A stretch of DNA of 64,000 bases, taken from positions 1 through 64,000 of the forward strand of contig NZ_JFKB01000017.1 of NCBI RefSeq assembly GCF_002115745.1. Reading direction: 5' to 3'. Positions 43,216 through 52,242 of this stretch are shown piece by piece (position 1 is the stretch's first letter; every line of letters begins with the position of its first letter). Source of the DNA: Thalassospira alkalitolerans (lineage in GTDB: Bacteria; Pseudomonadota; Alphaproteobacteria; Rhodospirillales; Thalassospiraceae). The notes below the pieces were generated by a model, which ran no database searches, was not told the DNA's origin, and saw only the letters and a list, made by a program, of their open reading frames with translations. The position numbers and the translations under genes are program-made.

Positions 43216-45399
43216 ATGGCCAGAACAGGGGGAATTGTTAAAAGACTGGCAACAAGTACGATACTTGGCTGCGCATTTGCACTTGCAGGAAGCTATCTGA
43301 ATACTGCCAAAGCGCAACAAACAGACACGGTTTCAACCGGTGCAAATGAACAATCCAAGATTCTGTTCAGTGCGGATGAAGTTGACTACAATCGTGAACT
43401 TCAAACTGTTACCGCACGTGGCAATGTCGAGATTTCTCGCGATGGGCGTATTCTGCTTGCCAATACAGTAAGCTATGATCAATCACAGGATGTTTTGACC
43501 GCGTCGGGAAATGTGAGCATCACAGAACCAAACGGTGAAGTAACCTTTGCCAGTTATGTCGAGCTCAGTGGTGACTTCAAAAACGGTATCATCGAAGACA
43601 TTTATATTCTGCTGGACGAAAACACACGTATCGCAGGCACAGGCGCACGCCGTAGCAATGGCAATTTCACAGAGATCGCCAAGGCTGTTTATTCACCTTG
43701 CAAAGTTTGTGAAGATGATCCTGAAACACCGCCACTTTGGCGGATAAAGGCCGCACGTGTATTGCATGACGCCAATGAGAAAACAGTAGAATACAAAGAT
43801 GCTCGTCTGGAGTTCGCCGGAATACCCATCCTATATTCCCCTTACTTTCAACACCCTGATCCCACTGTCAAACGACAATCAGGTCTTCTCACTCCTTCCT
43901 TTGGGAGCACCAGCTATGTCGGTTCTTTCTTTGAGCAACCTTATTACTGGGCAATCGACAAGAGCAAAGATTTGACCTTGCGCCCCATCTACACCACAGA
44001 CGAAGGCCCCGTACTGGCTAGTGAATATCGCCAGCGATTTGACAGCGGTGAAATGGAAATCGTCAGCAGCGTCACCAACGATGACAATGACGAATGGCAA
44101 GGCCATATTGATGCCGAGGGCCGCTTTGATATAGATGAAAGCTGGCGCTGGGGTTTCGATGCCGAACAAGCCTCGGAAAAAACTTACATGAGCCGTTATA
44201 GCTTTGGCTCCCCATCGGTTTTAACATCGAACCTGTTTACAGAAGGCTTCCGTGGGTCCAGTTATACCCGCGTAGATGGATATTATTTCCAAGGATTAAA
44301 GAGCGAGGATGACCGAGATACAACACCGATCGTTCTGCCACATGCCCAGTTTCATGGCCAAACCGCTCCAGCAAAACACGGCAGCTATACGACGCTTGAT
44401 CTTGATGCTCTTTCGCTAACACGCGAGGAAGGCACAGACTCGCACCGCCTGTCGGCGAAGGCGGGCTGGGCATTGCCTTATATCGGATCACTCGGAGATG
44501 TTACCAAGCTAAGCCTGTCGGTCCGCAGCGATAATTACATGGTTTCAGATGTTTCCCGTACAGATCAAGCCAATTACGATGGTTATGCCGGAAGGCTGCT
44601 GCCTCTTGCTGCTGTCGACTGGAACATGCCATTTGTCAATGATCAGGGAAGCTTCCATCATATTATCAAACCGATTGCGATGGCAGCTTGGTCGCCAAAC
44701 GGTGGAAACCCTGATGAAATTCCGAATGAAGACTCCCAGTCTTTTGAGTTTGATGACATTAACCTGCTGTCGCACGACCGTTATAGCGGCTTGGACAAGG
44801 CCGAAGATGGCTTCCGTGCCAGCTATGGACTAGAATGGGGGGTCTATGGCCAGAACGGCGGCTATACCAGCACAATGTTTGGCCAAAGCTACCGCGCAAA
44901 TAAAAATGATACCTTTGCTGAGGGGTCGGGTCTCGAAGAACATATGTCTGATTATGTCGGACGCGTTACAGTTTCACCAAATTCATTCATCGATCTGACC
45001 TATCGTTATCGTCTTGACAATGAAGATTTCTCGGCCCGCAGGAATCAGGTATCGGCAGGTATTGGCTCTAAAGATACACTGCGACTGAATCTCGACTATG
45101 TACATTTCGCCGATGATGCGGGAACAGATGAGTTCAACGAACGGGAAGAAGTTTACTTCCACGCCGAACGTCAATTTAACCAATTTTGGTCTGCCACTGC
45201 CTATGGTAGATACGACATGGATCGGAGTGATCCCCTTGAGTATGGCATTGGCTTCGTTTACGAGGATGAATGCTTCATCTTTGATGGCCGGATCCGTCGC
45301 ACATTCTATGAAGATCAGGATTTGGGGGAATCGGATGAATTCCTGTTCCGTCTGGTCTTTAAAACCCTTGGCGAATTTGCATCGCAAACTGGACTTTAA
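43216..45399 (+). CDS. lptD: LPS-assembly outer-membrane protein LptD
   Basis: This outer-membrane barrel of about 727 residues inserts LPS into the outer leaflet. The frame is open from 42994 inside lptG. The ATG at 43216 has GAGG 12 nt before it; the ATG at 43204 is the other candidate. A signal peptide ends near AKAQQ. The N-terminal OstA/LptA-like jellyroll domain (about 50-190, FSADEVDYNRELQTVTARGN) passes charge over to the barrel. The cysteine pair in YSPCKVCEDD is typical of alphaproteobacterial LptD. The barrel ends in aromatic-rich strands. SurA, encoded next, is the chaperone it needs. Confidence 0.93.
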   Translation: MARTGGIVKRLATSTILGCAFALAGSYLNTAKAQQTDTVSTGANEQSKILFSADEVDYNRELQTVTARGNVEISRDGRILLANTVSYDQSQDVLTASGNVSITEPNGEVTFASYVELSGDFKNGIIEDIYILLDENTRIAGTGARRSNGNFTEIAKAVYSPCKVCEDDPETPPLWRIKAARVLHDANEKTVEYKDARLEFAGIPILYSPYFQHPDPTVKRQSGLLTPSFGSTSYVGSFFEQPYYWAIDKSKDLTLRPIYTTDEGPVLASEYRQRFDSGEMEIVSSVTNDDNDEWQGHIDAEGRFDIDESWRWGFDAEQASEKTYMSRYSFGSPSVLTSNLFTEGFRGSSYTRVDGYYFQGLKSEDDRDTTPIVLPHAQFHGQTAPAKHGSYTTLDLDALSLTREEGTDSHRLSAKAGWALPYIGSLGDVTKLSLSVRSDNYMVSDVSRTDQANYDGYAGRLLPLAAVDWNMPFVNDQGSFHHIIKPIAMAAWSPNGGNPDEIPNEDSQSFEFDDINLLSHDRYSGLDKAEDGFRASYGLEWGVYGQNGGYTSTMFGQSYRANKNDTFAEGSGLEEHMSDYVGRVTVSPNSFIDLTYRYRLDNEDFSARRNQVSAGIGSKDTLRLNLDYVHFADDAGTDEFNEREEVYFHAERQFNQFWSATAYGRYDMDRSDPLEYGIGFVYEDECFIFDGRIRRTFYEDQDLGESDEFLFRLVFKTLGEFASQTGL

Positions 45400-45405
45400 A
45401 CAGAT

Positions 45406-46683
45406 ATGGCTCTGCGTATTAAACACATTACCGGCATTATTTTTTCGGCTCTTTGGATCACCGCATTCGGGGTTCCTTTGCAACCGTCAAAGGCTCAAAA
45501 CGTCATTGGTGTTGCCGCAGTGGTTAATGATGCGCCGATCTCTGTTGTTGATCTGGTTGAACGTATCAAACTTGTTGCAGCATCTTCGAATATCCAGATG
45601 ACGCCTCAACGTAGACAGGAAATGGCCCCGCAAATATTGCAGCAGCTGATCAATGAAAAGCTGCAATTGCAGGAAGCCGAACGCCGCGGCTTCGAAGTGA
45701 CCGATGAAGACATTGACCATGCCAAAAACCTGATCGAACAGAATTCGGGTCTTCCAGCCGGGGGGCTTGATCGCTTTATGGCGCAGAACAATATTGCGAC
45801 AGATACCATTCGCAATCAAATACGTCCGCAAATCGGTTGGCAAAAGCTGTTAGGTTCGATGCGCCGAGAAATTCAGATTTCAGATGCCGAAATCGACGAC
45901 AATCTGGAACGTATTCGCACCAACCAGGGAAAACCCCGCAATAACGTTCAAGAGCTTTTCCTGCCGGTCGATAATCCGCAGGACGAGACCAAGGTTTATC
46001 AGAATGCATTGGACGTCATCCGCGCACTGGATCAAGGGGCCAATTTCGGTGGCCTTGCCCGGCAGTTCTCGGCAAGTTCAAGTGCGGCTAATGGCGGCAA
46101 TCTAGGTTGGCTTTATACAGGTGAAATGGCCGGTGAACTTCAACAGGCAATCGATCAATTGGCCCCCGGAAATGTCAGCCCACCGATCAAAACAATCCGT
46201 GGTTATTACATCTTGAAACTGCTGGATCGTCGTCGTGGCGATGCCAATGCCCTGACAGATGTCAAATTAGACCTTTATCAGCTATTCGTCCCCATTGCCG
46301 CCGGGACAGCACCGGAAGAAGCAAATACCAAACTTGGCATCCTTCAGAATGCCAAGCAGTCTGCAGATAGCTGCCAGGCATTGGCCAACGTTGCCGTTGA
46401 CCTTGGTTCAGACATGAGCGGCAAGACCGAAGGCATTTCGCCGAACGAGCTTTCTGGTACGGTGCGAAATGCTGTCGAAAATCTAGACAAAGGCGGCATT
46501 TCTGATGTCATCCGTGTTGATGGCGGTGCTCTTCTGGTCATGGTGTGCGACAAGATAGAAGAAAGCAGCCTTCCTGATCGCGATAACATTCGTGACCGCC
46601 TGATGGCCGAGCGCTTGGAAATCCTGGCACGACGCAAACTGCGTGAACTGCGACGCAACGCGTTTATCGATATCCGGATCTAA
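45406..46683 (+). CDS. surA: Periplasmic chaperone/peptidyl-prolyl isomerase SurA
   Basis: This 425-residue periplasmic chaperone assists folding of outer-membrane barrels, including LptD. The signal peptide ends near SKAQN. The SurA N-terminal helical domain (about 30-150) is followed by a parvulin domain (about 185-280, with FSASSSAANGGNLGWLYTGE) and a second, degenerate parvulin-like region to about 395, then the C-terminal helix. It is 6 nt after lptD and 20 nt before pdxA. Confidence 0.92.
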   Translation: MALRIKHITGIIFSALWITAFGVPLQPSKAQNVIGVAAVVNDAPISVVDLVERIKLVAASSNIQMTPQRRQEMAPQILQQLINEKLQLQEAERRGFEVTDEDIDHAKNLIEQNSGLPAGGLDRFMAQNNIATDTIRNQIRPQIGWQKLLGSMRREIQISDAEIDDNLERIRTNQGKPRNNVQELFLPVDNPQDETKVYQNALDVIRALDQGANFGGLARQFSASSSAANGGNLGWLYTGEMAGELQQAIDQLAPGNVSPPIKTIRGYYILKLLDRRRGDANALTDVKLDLYQLFVPIAAGTAPEEANTKLGILQNAKQSADSCQALANVAVDLGSDMSGKTEGISPNELSGTVRNAVENLDKGGISDVIRVDGGALLVMVCDKIEESSLPDRDNIRDRLMAERLEILARRKLRELRRNAFIDIRI

Positions 46684-46703
46684 TCCGGAAAGGACGCACA
46701 ACC

Positions 46704-47720
46704 ATGAACGATATCAAGCCAATCGCACTGACCATAGGCGAACCCGGTGGTATTGGCCCGGAGCTTGCTATAAAGGCATGGCATGCACGCAATCAGTTTG
46801 GCTTGGCGCCCTTTTGCATTATCAGCCCCAAAACCATCCTAAATCAGGCCCGTAATATTCTTGGCCTTGGCACGCCGGTATCGACAGTCACGAATATCCA
46901 TCAGGTTGACAATATATTCGATACAGCCCTGCCCGTATTGGAAATTTCGGAAAACAACTCTCAGGTTACACCGGGGATTGCGTCAAGTAGCACAGCATCA
47001 ATCGTAATTGACAGCATTACAAAAGCGGTTGAATTGACCCGTTCCGGGGATGCAAGTGCCATCGTCACCAACCCGATCCAGAAAAGCGCATTATATCAGG
47101 CAGGGTTCAAACACCCCGGCCATACCGAGTTTCTGGCCGAGCTTTCTGGTCCTGGCACCATTCCCGTTATGATGCTGGCCAATAGCCAATTGCGCGTGGT
47201 GCCAATGACAATTCATATCGCATTGTCCGAGGTTGCCAAGCACCTGACAGGGGAATTGATCATCCAACTGACCCGCATCACGGCAAAGGCACTGCAACAT
47301 GACTTTGGTATTTCCAAACCAAGGATCGCCATTGCCGGATTAAATCCGCATGCCGGTGAAGGCGGATCAATGGGCAGTGAAGAAATCACAATCATGCGCC
47401 CCGCGATCAAGGCGTTGCAAGATGAAGGGCTTGATGTCATTGGCCCCTTACCCGCCGACACCATGTTCCATACAGAGGCCAGAGCAAACTACGATGTCGC
47501 CCTTTGTCCCTATCATGATCAAGCATTGATCCCGGTTAAAACATTGGATTTCCACGGTGGCGTCAATGTCACGCTGGGGCTGCCGTTTATAAGAACGTCT
47601 CCGGATCATGGCACGGCACTTGATATCGCTGGCAAAGGCATTGCACGCCCCGACAGCCTGATTGCCGCCATCAAGATGGCTACCGATATGGCACGCAAGC
47701 GCATCTCACAAGGAGCCTGA
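46704..47720 (+). CDS. pdxA: 4-hydroxythreonine-4-phosphate dehydrogenase
   Basis: This 338-residue NAD-dependent enzyme acts in pyridoxal phosphate synthesis, oxidising 4-phosphohydroxy-L-threonine. Metal-binding histidines lie in FKHPGHTEFLAELSG and in CPYHDQALIPVKTL. LNPHAGEGGSMGSEE and TSPDHGTALDIAGKG are further family signatures. Its position between surA and ksgA matches the conserved surA-pdxA-ksgA order of many proteobacteria. Confidence 0.96.
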   Translation: MNDIKPIALTIGEPGGIGPELAIKAWHARNQFGLAPFCIISPKTILNQARNILGLGTPVSTVTNIHQVDNIFDTALPVLEISENNSQVTPGIASSSTASIVIDSITKAVELTRSGDASAIVTNPIQKSALYQAGFKHPGHTEFLAELSGPGTIPVMMLANSQLRVVPMTIHIALSEVAKHLTGELIIQLTRITAKALQHDFGISKPRIAIAGLNPHAGEGGSMGSEEITIMRPAIKALQDEGLDVIGPLPADTMFHTEARANYDVALCPYHDQALIPVKTLDFHGGVNVTLGLPFIRTSPDHGTALDIAGKGIARPDSLIAAIKMATDMARKRISQGA

Positions 47721-47724
47721 CGTA

Positions 47725-48591
47725 TTGTCAGACCATAATACAAATAGTAACAATCTTGCCAACGACGGGCTCCCGCCTCTGCGCGACGTCATTGCAACGC
47801 ATGAATTGTCGGCGCGAAAGAAATTTGGCCAAAACTTTCTGTTCGATCTAAACCTGACGGGTCGGATTGCACGTGCCGCCGCACCACTGGAAGATGCGAC
47901 AGTCATCGAAATTGGACCGGGTCCGGGTGGTTTGACCCGCGCACTTCTGTTTAATGGCGCCAAAAACCTGACCGTGATCGAACGCGACCCACGTTGTCAG
48001 CCGGTTCTGGAACAGATCAGCAATCATTACCCCGGTGCCTTGCATGTTATTGACGGCGATGCCCTGGAAGTCGATGTGATCTCGCTTGGCCCAGCCCCGC
48101 GCAAGGTTGTTGCCAATCTACCCTACAATATCGGAACGCAGTTGCTATTGGGCTGGTTGATGCAAATTGACCAATTCACAAGCCTGACTCTTATGTTCCA
48201 AAAAGAAGTGGCCGAACGCGTCGTCGCCTCCCCGAAAAGCAAGGCTTATGGACGTCTTTCCGTCCTCTGCCAGTATCTTTGTGATTGTCAAATTCTGTTT
48301 GACGTTCATCGCAGCGCCTTTACCCCGCCGCCCAAGGTGACATCGGCCGTGGTCCAGTTGCGCCCAAAAGCAGATCGCGGACCGGAAATAAACCTTAAAA
48401 GCCTCGGTAAGGTCACTCAGGCCGCTTTTGGCCAAAGACGCAAAATGCTGCGCGCCAGCTTGAAAACCTTGAATATTGATGTTGGACTTTTGCTTGAACG
48501 CGCAGCCATCGTTGAAACGGTACGGGCCGAAGAACTCAGCATTGCGGACTTTGTCCGCTTAACTCAGGTCTATGACGAAATGACCGCCTGA
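47725..48591 (+). CDS. ksgA: 16S rRNA dimethyladenosine transferase KsgA
   Basis: This SAM-dependent enzyme dimethylates A1518 and A1519 (E. coli numbering) of 16S rRNA during 30S maturation. I place the start at the TTG at 47725, 4 nt after pdxA, because AGGAGCC lies about 9 nt upstream; this gives 288 residues. ATG-initiated alternatives would run deep into pdxA. Motifs are KKFGQNFL, the SAM loop EIGPGPGGLTRAL and the catalytic NLPYNIGTQLL. The last codons form half of the transcription terminator. Confidence 0.94.
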   Translation: MSDHNTNSNNLANDGLPPLRDVIATHELSARKKFGQNFLFDLNLTGRIARAAAPLEDATVIEIGPGPGGLTRALLFNGAKNLTVIERDPRCQPVLEQISNHYPGALHVIDGDALEVDVISLGPAPRKVVANLPYNIGTQLLLGWLMQIDQFTSLTLMFQKEVAERVVASPKSKAYGRLSVLCQYLCDCQILFDVHRSAFTPPPKVTSAVVQLRPKADRGPEINLKSLGKVTQAAFGQRRKMLRASLKTLNIDVGLLLERAAIVETVRAEELSIADFVRLTQVYDEMTA

Positions 48592-48604
48592 AAAGGCGGT
48601 CATT
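48579..48604 (+). terminator. Terminator overlapping the ksgA stop codon
   Basis: A perfect 10-bp stem, AATGACCGCC/GGCGGTCATT, has a 6-nt loop TGAAAA that contains the stop codon. The left arm is the last coding codons of ksgA. The T-run is weak (ATCTTGGTT). gmk converges 11 nt later. Confidence 0.65.
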
Positions 48605-48614
48605 ATCTTGGTTC

Positions 48615-49247
48615 TCAATCCGTCAAAAGCTTTTTGACAAAGCCCGGCAATTGGGACTGCCGTTCGCGTTTTACGCGTTCTGCCCCGATGATATGTTCAA
48701 CATCGGCCAGACAACGTTCCAGATCATCATTGACCAGAACATAATCGAATTCTTCCCAATGGCTGATTTCTGCACCAGCCTTGGCCATGCGTTTCATGAT
48801 GACCTCATCGCTATCCTGACCGCGATCACGCAAACGGCGTTCAAGTTCGCCGGATGACGGCGGCAGAATAAAGACCGAAACAACGTCATCCCCGCCTTTT
48901 TCCCTAATCTGGCGTGCGCCCTGCCAATCAATATCAAACAAGACGTCGCGCCCTTCGGACAAAGCCTTTTCAACCGGTGCCCCAGGTGTTCCGTAATAAT
49001 TGCCAAACACTTCCGCCCATTCCAGAAGTTCGTCATCGGCGATCATATGCTTGAAGGCATCAACGGATTTGAAAAAGTAGTGCTTGCCTTCATCCTCCCC
49101 CGGACGGGCTTCGCGGGTTGTTGCCGAAACCGACAACGATATCTGGCTGTCCTTTTCCAAAATCTGGCGCGTAATCGTCGTTTTTCCGGCCCCGGAAGGC
49201 GCGCAAAACACCAACATCACACCGCGACGCTTGGTCTGATCGGTCAT
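48615..49247 (-). CDS. gmk: Guanylate kinase
   Basis: This 210-residue kinase phosphorylates GMP to GDP with ATP. The start is the ATG at 49247 with AAGGA upstream; an ATG at 49277 lies inside yicC and is rejected. The P-loop is CAPSGAGKTTI, and the GMP-binding region includes TTREARPGEDEGKHYFF. It follows yicC on the same strand with a 19-nt gap, the common yicC-gmk pairing. Confidence 0.95.
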   Translation of the reverse strand: MTDQTKRRGVMLVFCAPSGAGKTTITRQILEKDSQISLSVSATTREARPGEDEGKHYFFKSVDAFKHMIADDELLEWAEVFGNYYGTPGAPVEKALSEGRDVLFDIDWQGARQIREKGGDDVVSVFILPPSSGELERRLRDRGQDSDEVIMKRMAKAGAEISHWEEFDYVLVNDDLERCLADVEHIIGAERVKRERQSQLPGFVKKLLTD

Positions 49248-49266
49248 CGAAATTCCTTTTGCGTCA

Positions 49267-50154
49267 TCATTCAACATTCTGAACCTGTTCGCGAAGCTGA
49301 TCGATAATTACCTTCAGTTCCATCCCGCAATTAGTCAGTTCAATATCATTTGCCTTCGAACACAGTGTATTGGCTTCGCGATTAAATTCCTGACACTGAA
49401 AATCAAGCTTGCGGCCAATTGCCCCGCCTTTTTTAATCATGTCACGGGCGGCAACGATATGTGCTTTCAGGCGGTCAATTTCCTCGCGGATATCAGCCTT
49501 GGTGGCAAGTAATGCTGCTTCCTGATGCAGGCGTTCAGGATCAAACTTGCCATTCTCCATTAACTCATCAATCTGACGTTTAAGCTTTACCTTGATCGCG
49601 TCACTACGCACCGACGCACAGTTTTCCGCCAGAAGAACCGTTTCTTCAATCCGGTCAATGTGACCACGCAGCATTTCATCAAGTTTCGCACCTTCTTCGG
49701 CGCGATGTGCAGCCATCTGGTCAAGCGCCTCGATAAAGCTTTTAATAATGGCGGCATCGACAGCTTCGCGGCTATCTTCGTCTTCCTGTTGCTCCACCGT
49801 TTCAAGGACACCGCGCACATTCATCAGGTCAGCTATGGTTCCAGCCGAAAGGCTACTATCGCGGTCGAATTCCTCGGCCAATGTAACCAGTTCGGCAAGA
49901 AGATCACGATTAACGCGATAGGCACTGGTATCCCCCGGGCGCACAACATTCAGTGTCACCCCCAAATTGCCGCGTTTGAAACGTTTGGAAACGGCATCGC
50001 GAATTGCAGGTTCAAGGCGTTCGAAACCACCATTCAGGCGCACACGAACGTCGAGCCCCTTGCCATTGACACTGCGTAGCTCCCAGGTCCAACCAAAGCC
50101 TTCTGCACCACTGTCGGTACGCGCGAACCCAGTCATGCTTGATACGGTCATCAT
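49267..50154 (-). CDS. yicC: YicC-family endoribonuclease
   Basis: This 295-residue YicC/YloC-family protein has the N-terminal SSMTGFARTDSG and the C-terminal EFNREANTLCSKANDIELT signature with conserved Glu residues. YicC of E. coli acts in RNA turnover with PNPase. Two adjacent ATGs (50154 and 50151) follow GGATAAG; the second may be the one used. It precedes gmk on the same strand, as is common. Confidence 0.92.
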   Translation of the reverse strand: MMTVSSMTGFARTDSGAEGFGWTWELRSVNGKGLDVRVRLNGGFERLEPAIRDAVSKRFKRGNLGVTLNVVRPGDTSAYRVNRDLLAELVTLAEEFDRDSSLSAGTIADLMNVRGVLETVEQQEDEDSREAVDAAIIKSFIEALDQMAAHRAEEGAKLDEMLRGHIDRIEETVLLAENCASVRSDAIKVKLKRQIDELMENGKFDPERLHQEAALLATKADIREEIDRLKAHIVAARDMIKKGGAIGRKLDFQCQEFNREANTLCSKANDIELTNCGMELKVIIDQLREQVQNVE

Positions 50155-50342
50155 CTTATCCAGTCTGATTTCTCTGTTGGCCGTTTATAACGTTTGTGCC
50201 ACCAAGCGCCAAGAGATTGTAAAAGCCTTTATACACAGCAAAGACAGACTGTTCTTGTCCGCTTTTCATAATGCTGCCCTAATGCTGTCCCATGGTCCAC
50301 CCCAACCAATCATAACGTCGTCTAACGGGATTTTGCTTAACA

Positions 50343-51221
50343 ATGTCACTGCAATACCATGCCATTCTGATCACGGGTGCCAGTTCGGGAATCGGTGCCG
50401 CATTGGCCCGCCACTATGCGCGCACCGGTGTGACCCTGTTTATCAGTGGCCGCAACCAGACACGCCTAAAACTGGTTGAAAACGAATGCCGTGCGAAGGG
50501 CGCCAATGTTTTTGCCGATGTGCTTGATGTGACCGAACGCGAAACCATGGCGGAATATGTGACAAAATGTGATCAGATCTCGTCACTAAGTCTGATTGTC
50601 GCCAATGCGGGGATTTCTGCAGGAACAGGCAGCACGGGCGAAGATCCCGAACAGATACGCGATATTTTCGCCACCAATGTTGCCGGTGTCCTCAATACGA
50701 TTGATCCCGCTATTACTTTCATGCGCGCCCGCGGGCATGGTCAAATCGCGCTGGTATCATCACAGGCATCCTGGCGTGGTTTGCCATCCGCCCCCGCCTA
50801 TTGCGCCAGCAAGGCCGCCGTAAGGACATATGGCGAAGGACTGCGCGGCGCGCTTGCCCCATTTGGGATCAAGGTTAACGTCATCTGCCCGGGGTTTGTT
50901 AAAAGCCGCATCACAGATGCCAATGACTTTCCGATGCCATTTTTCATGCAGGCTGACAAGGCAGCGATCAAGATCGACAAGGGGCTGTCAAAAAACAAGG
51001 GAATGATCGCCTTTCCCTGGCAGATGAATATCCTGATCGGTGTTCTAAAAATGGTGCCGCAGGCATTCCTGGACAAGGCAGCATCACGTATCCCGCGAAA
51101 GGCTTCAAATACCCGCCACCACCAATTGGCCGCACCTACTCAGGCAGCACAGGCATATCCCCAGAAACAGTCCAGCCAATCATCTGCGGCACAACACCAC
51201 CCGTCGCAATCACAACAATAA
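50343..51221 (+). CDS. SDR-family NAD(P)-dependent oxidoreductase
   Basis: This 292-residue short-chain dehydrogenase has the cofactor motif TGASSGIGAALARHY (about 11-25), ANAGIS near residue 87 and the catalytic Ser/Tyr/Lys set with Y-x3-K in YCASKAAV. The last 35-40 residues form a low-complexity Gln/Ser/His/Ala tail (QKQSSQSSAAQHHPSQSQQ), which is unusual for an SDR. Its substrate is unknown. It lies alone on the plus strand and converges on mltG with a 13-nt gap. Confidence 0.88.
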   Translation: MSLQYHAILITGASSGIGAALARHYARTGVTLFISGRNQTRLKLVENECRAKGANVFADVLDVTERETMAEYVTKCDQISSLSLIVANAGISAGTGSTGEDPEQIRDIFATNVAGVLNTIDPAITFMRARGHGQIALVSSQASWRGLPSAPAYCASKAAVRTYGEGLRGALAPFGIKVNVICPGFVKSRITDANDFPMPFFMQADKAAIKIDKGLSKNKGMIAFPWQMNILIGVLKMVPQAFLDKAASRIPRKASNTRHHQLAAPTQAAQAYPQKQSSQSSAAQHHPSQSQQ

Positions 51222-51234
51222 GTAAACCATTACA

Positions 51235-52209
51235 TTACTGACTGTCGCGAATGCGCCGCCAGCGTGCAACATTGCGATTATGTTCATCAAGAGTTCGGGC
51301 AAAAGCATGCCCACCAGTTCCATCGGCGACGAAATACAGCTCGTCGGTTTCGGCAGGGTGTAAAACGGCATAGATTGCATCACGACCGGGATTGGTAATT
51401 GGCCCCGGCGGCAATCCTGATGACACATAGGTGTTATAAGGACTGTCAAATTTCAAATCTGCCCGCGTAAGCGCGCGATCCAGACGCTTATCCGGACTGA
51501 TTGCATAAGCAACAGTCGGGTCTGATTGCAAACGCATCTTTTTATTCAGCCGGTTGACAAACACACCGGCAACACGCGGCCGTTCGGCAGCAACACCGGT
51601 TTCGCGTTCCACAATCGATGCCAGAACAATTGCCTGTTCAATCGTATCAAAAGGCAAGTTTTCCTTACGATCAGGCCATAGTTGCGTAACCAAATCGTCA
51701 TGGGCGGCAACCATACGGTCAAGGATGCTTTGCTTGGTATCCCCATATGAGAACTGATAGGTCTCGGGCAGAAGCATACCGTCAGGCGGAATACCAGCCA
51801 CGTCACCTAGCAAGCCATCAACAAGATTGATACGATCAACAATCTCGCCGGAACGCAACCCTTCGGGGAAAGTAACGAATCGTTTAACCGTCTCGCCGGT
51901 TGCCAATATTTCTACGGCCTGTTTGGGGCTGACACGTGCAGGAAAATGATATTCCCCGGCCCGCAAGGAGCGATCCAGCCCCGAAATCCGGACCCCCATC
52001 AGAAAAACCAGAGGTTCTTCAATGATATGTTCACGACGGAAGATATCGGCAATTCCACGAACACCGGTTCCTTGCGGAATAACGATATCACTGCCCTGCA
52101 CCAATCTGCTGGGAGATGTGTATTGCACATAAACATACACCGCCGCCCCACCAATGGTGAGAGCGGCGGTGATGCATAAAAAGCCAAGAACAAGCAGAAA
52201 ACGCTTCAA
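51235..52209 (-). CDS. mltG: Endolytic murein transglycosylase MltG
   Basis: This 324-residue YceG-family enzyme is anchored by one N-terminal transmembrane helix (about 4-26) and cleaves nascent glycan strands at the membrane face. A LysM-like subdomain at about 35-95 is followed by the catalytic domain with the glutamate in ASIVERETG and the signature VFVNRLNKKMRLQSDPTVAYA. It is the last gene of the fab cluster, 33 nt after fabF, a common arrangement. Confidence 0.94.
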   Translation of the reverse strand: MKRFLLVLGFLCITAALTIGGAAVYVYVQYTSPSRLVQGSDIVIPQGTGVRGIADIFRREHIIEEPLVFLMGVRISGLDRSLRAGEYHFPARVSPKQAVEILATGETVKRFVTFPEGLRSGEIVDRINLVDGLLGDVAGIPPDGMLLPETYQFSYGDTKQSILDRMVAAHDDLVTQLWPDRKENLPFDTIEQAIVLASIVERETGVAAERPRVAGVFVNRLNKKMRLQSDPTVAYAISPDKRLDRALTRADLKFDSPYNTYVSSGLPPGPITNPGRDAIYAVLHPAETDELYFVADGTGGHAFARTLDEHNRNVARWRRIRDSQ

Positions 52210-52242
52210 GGGGTTCCCCTCTTTCAGGTTAAATCTGCTGCC

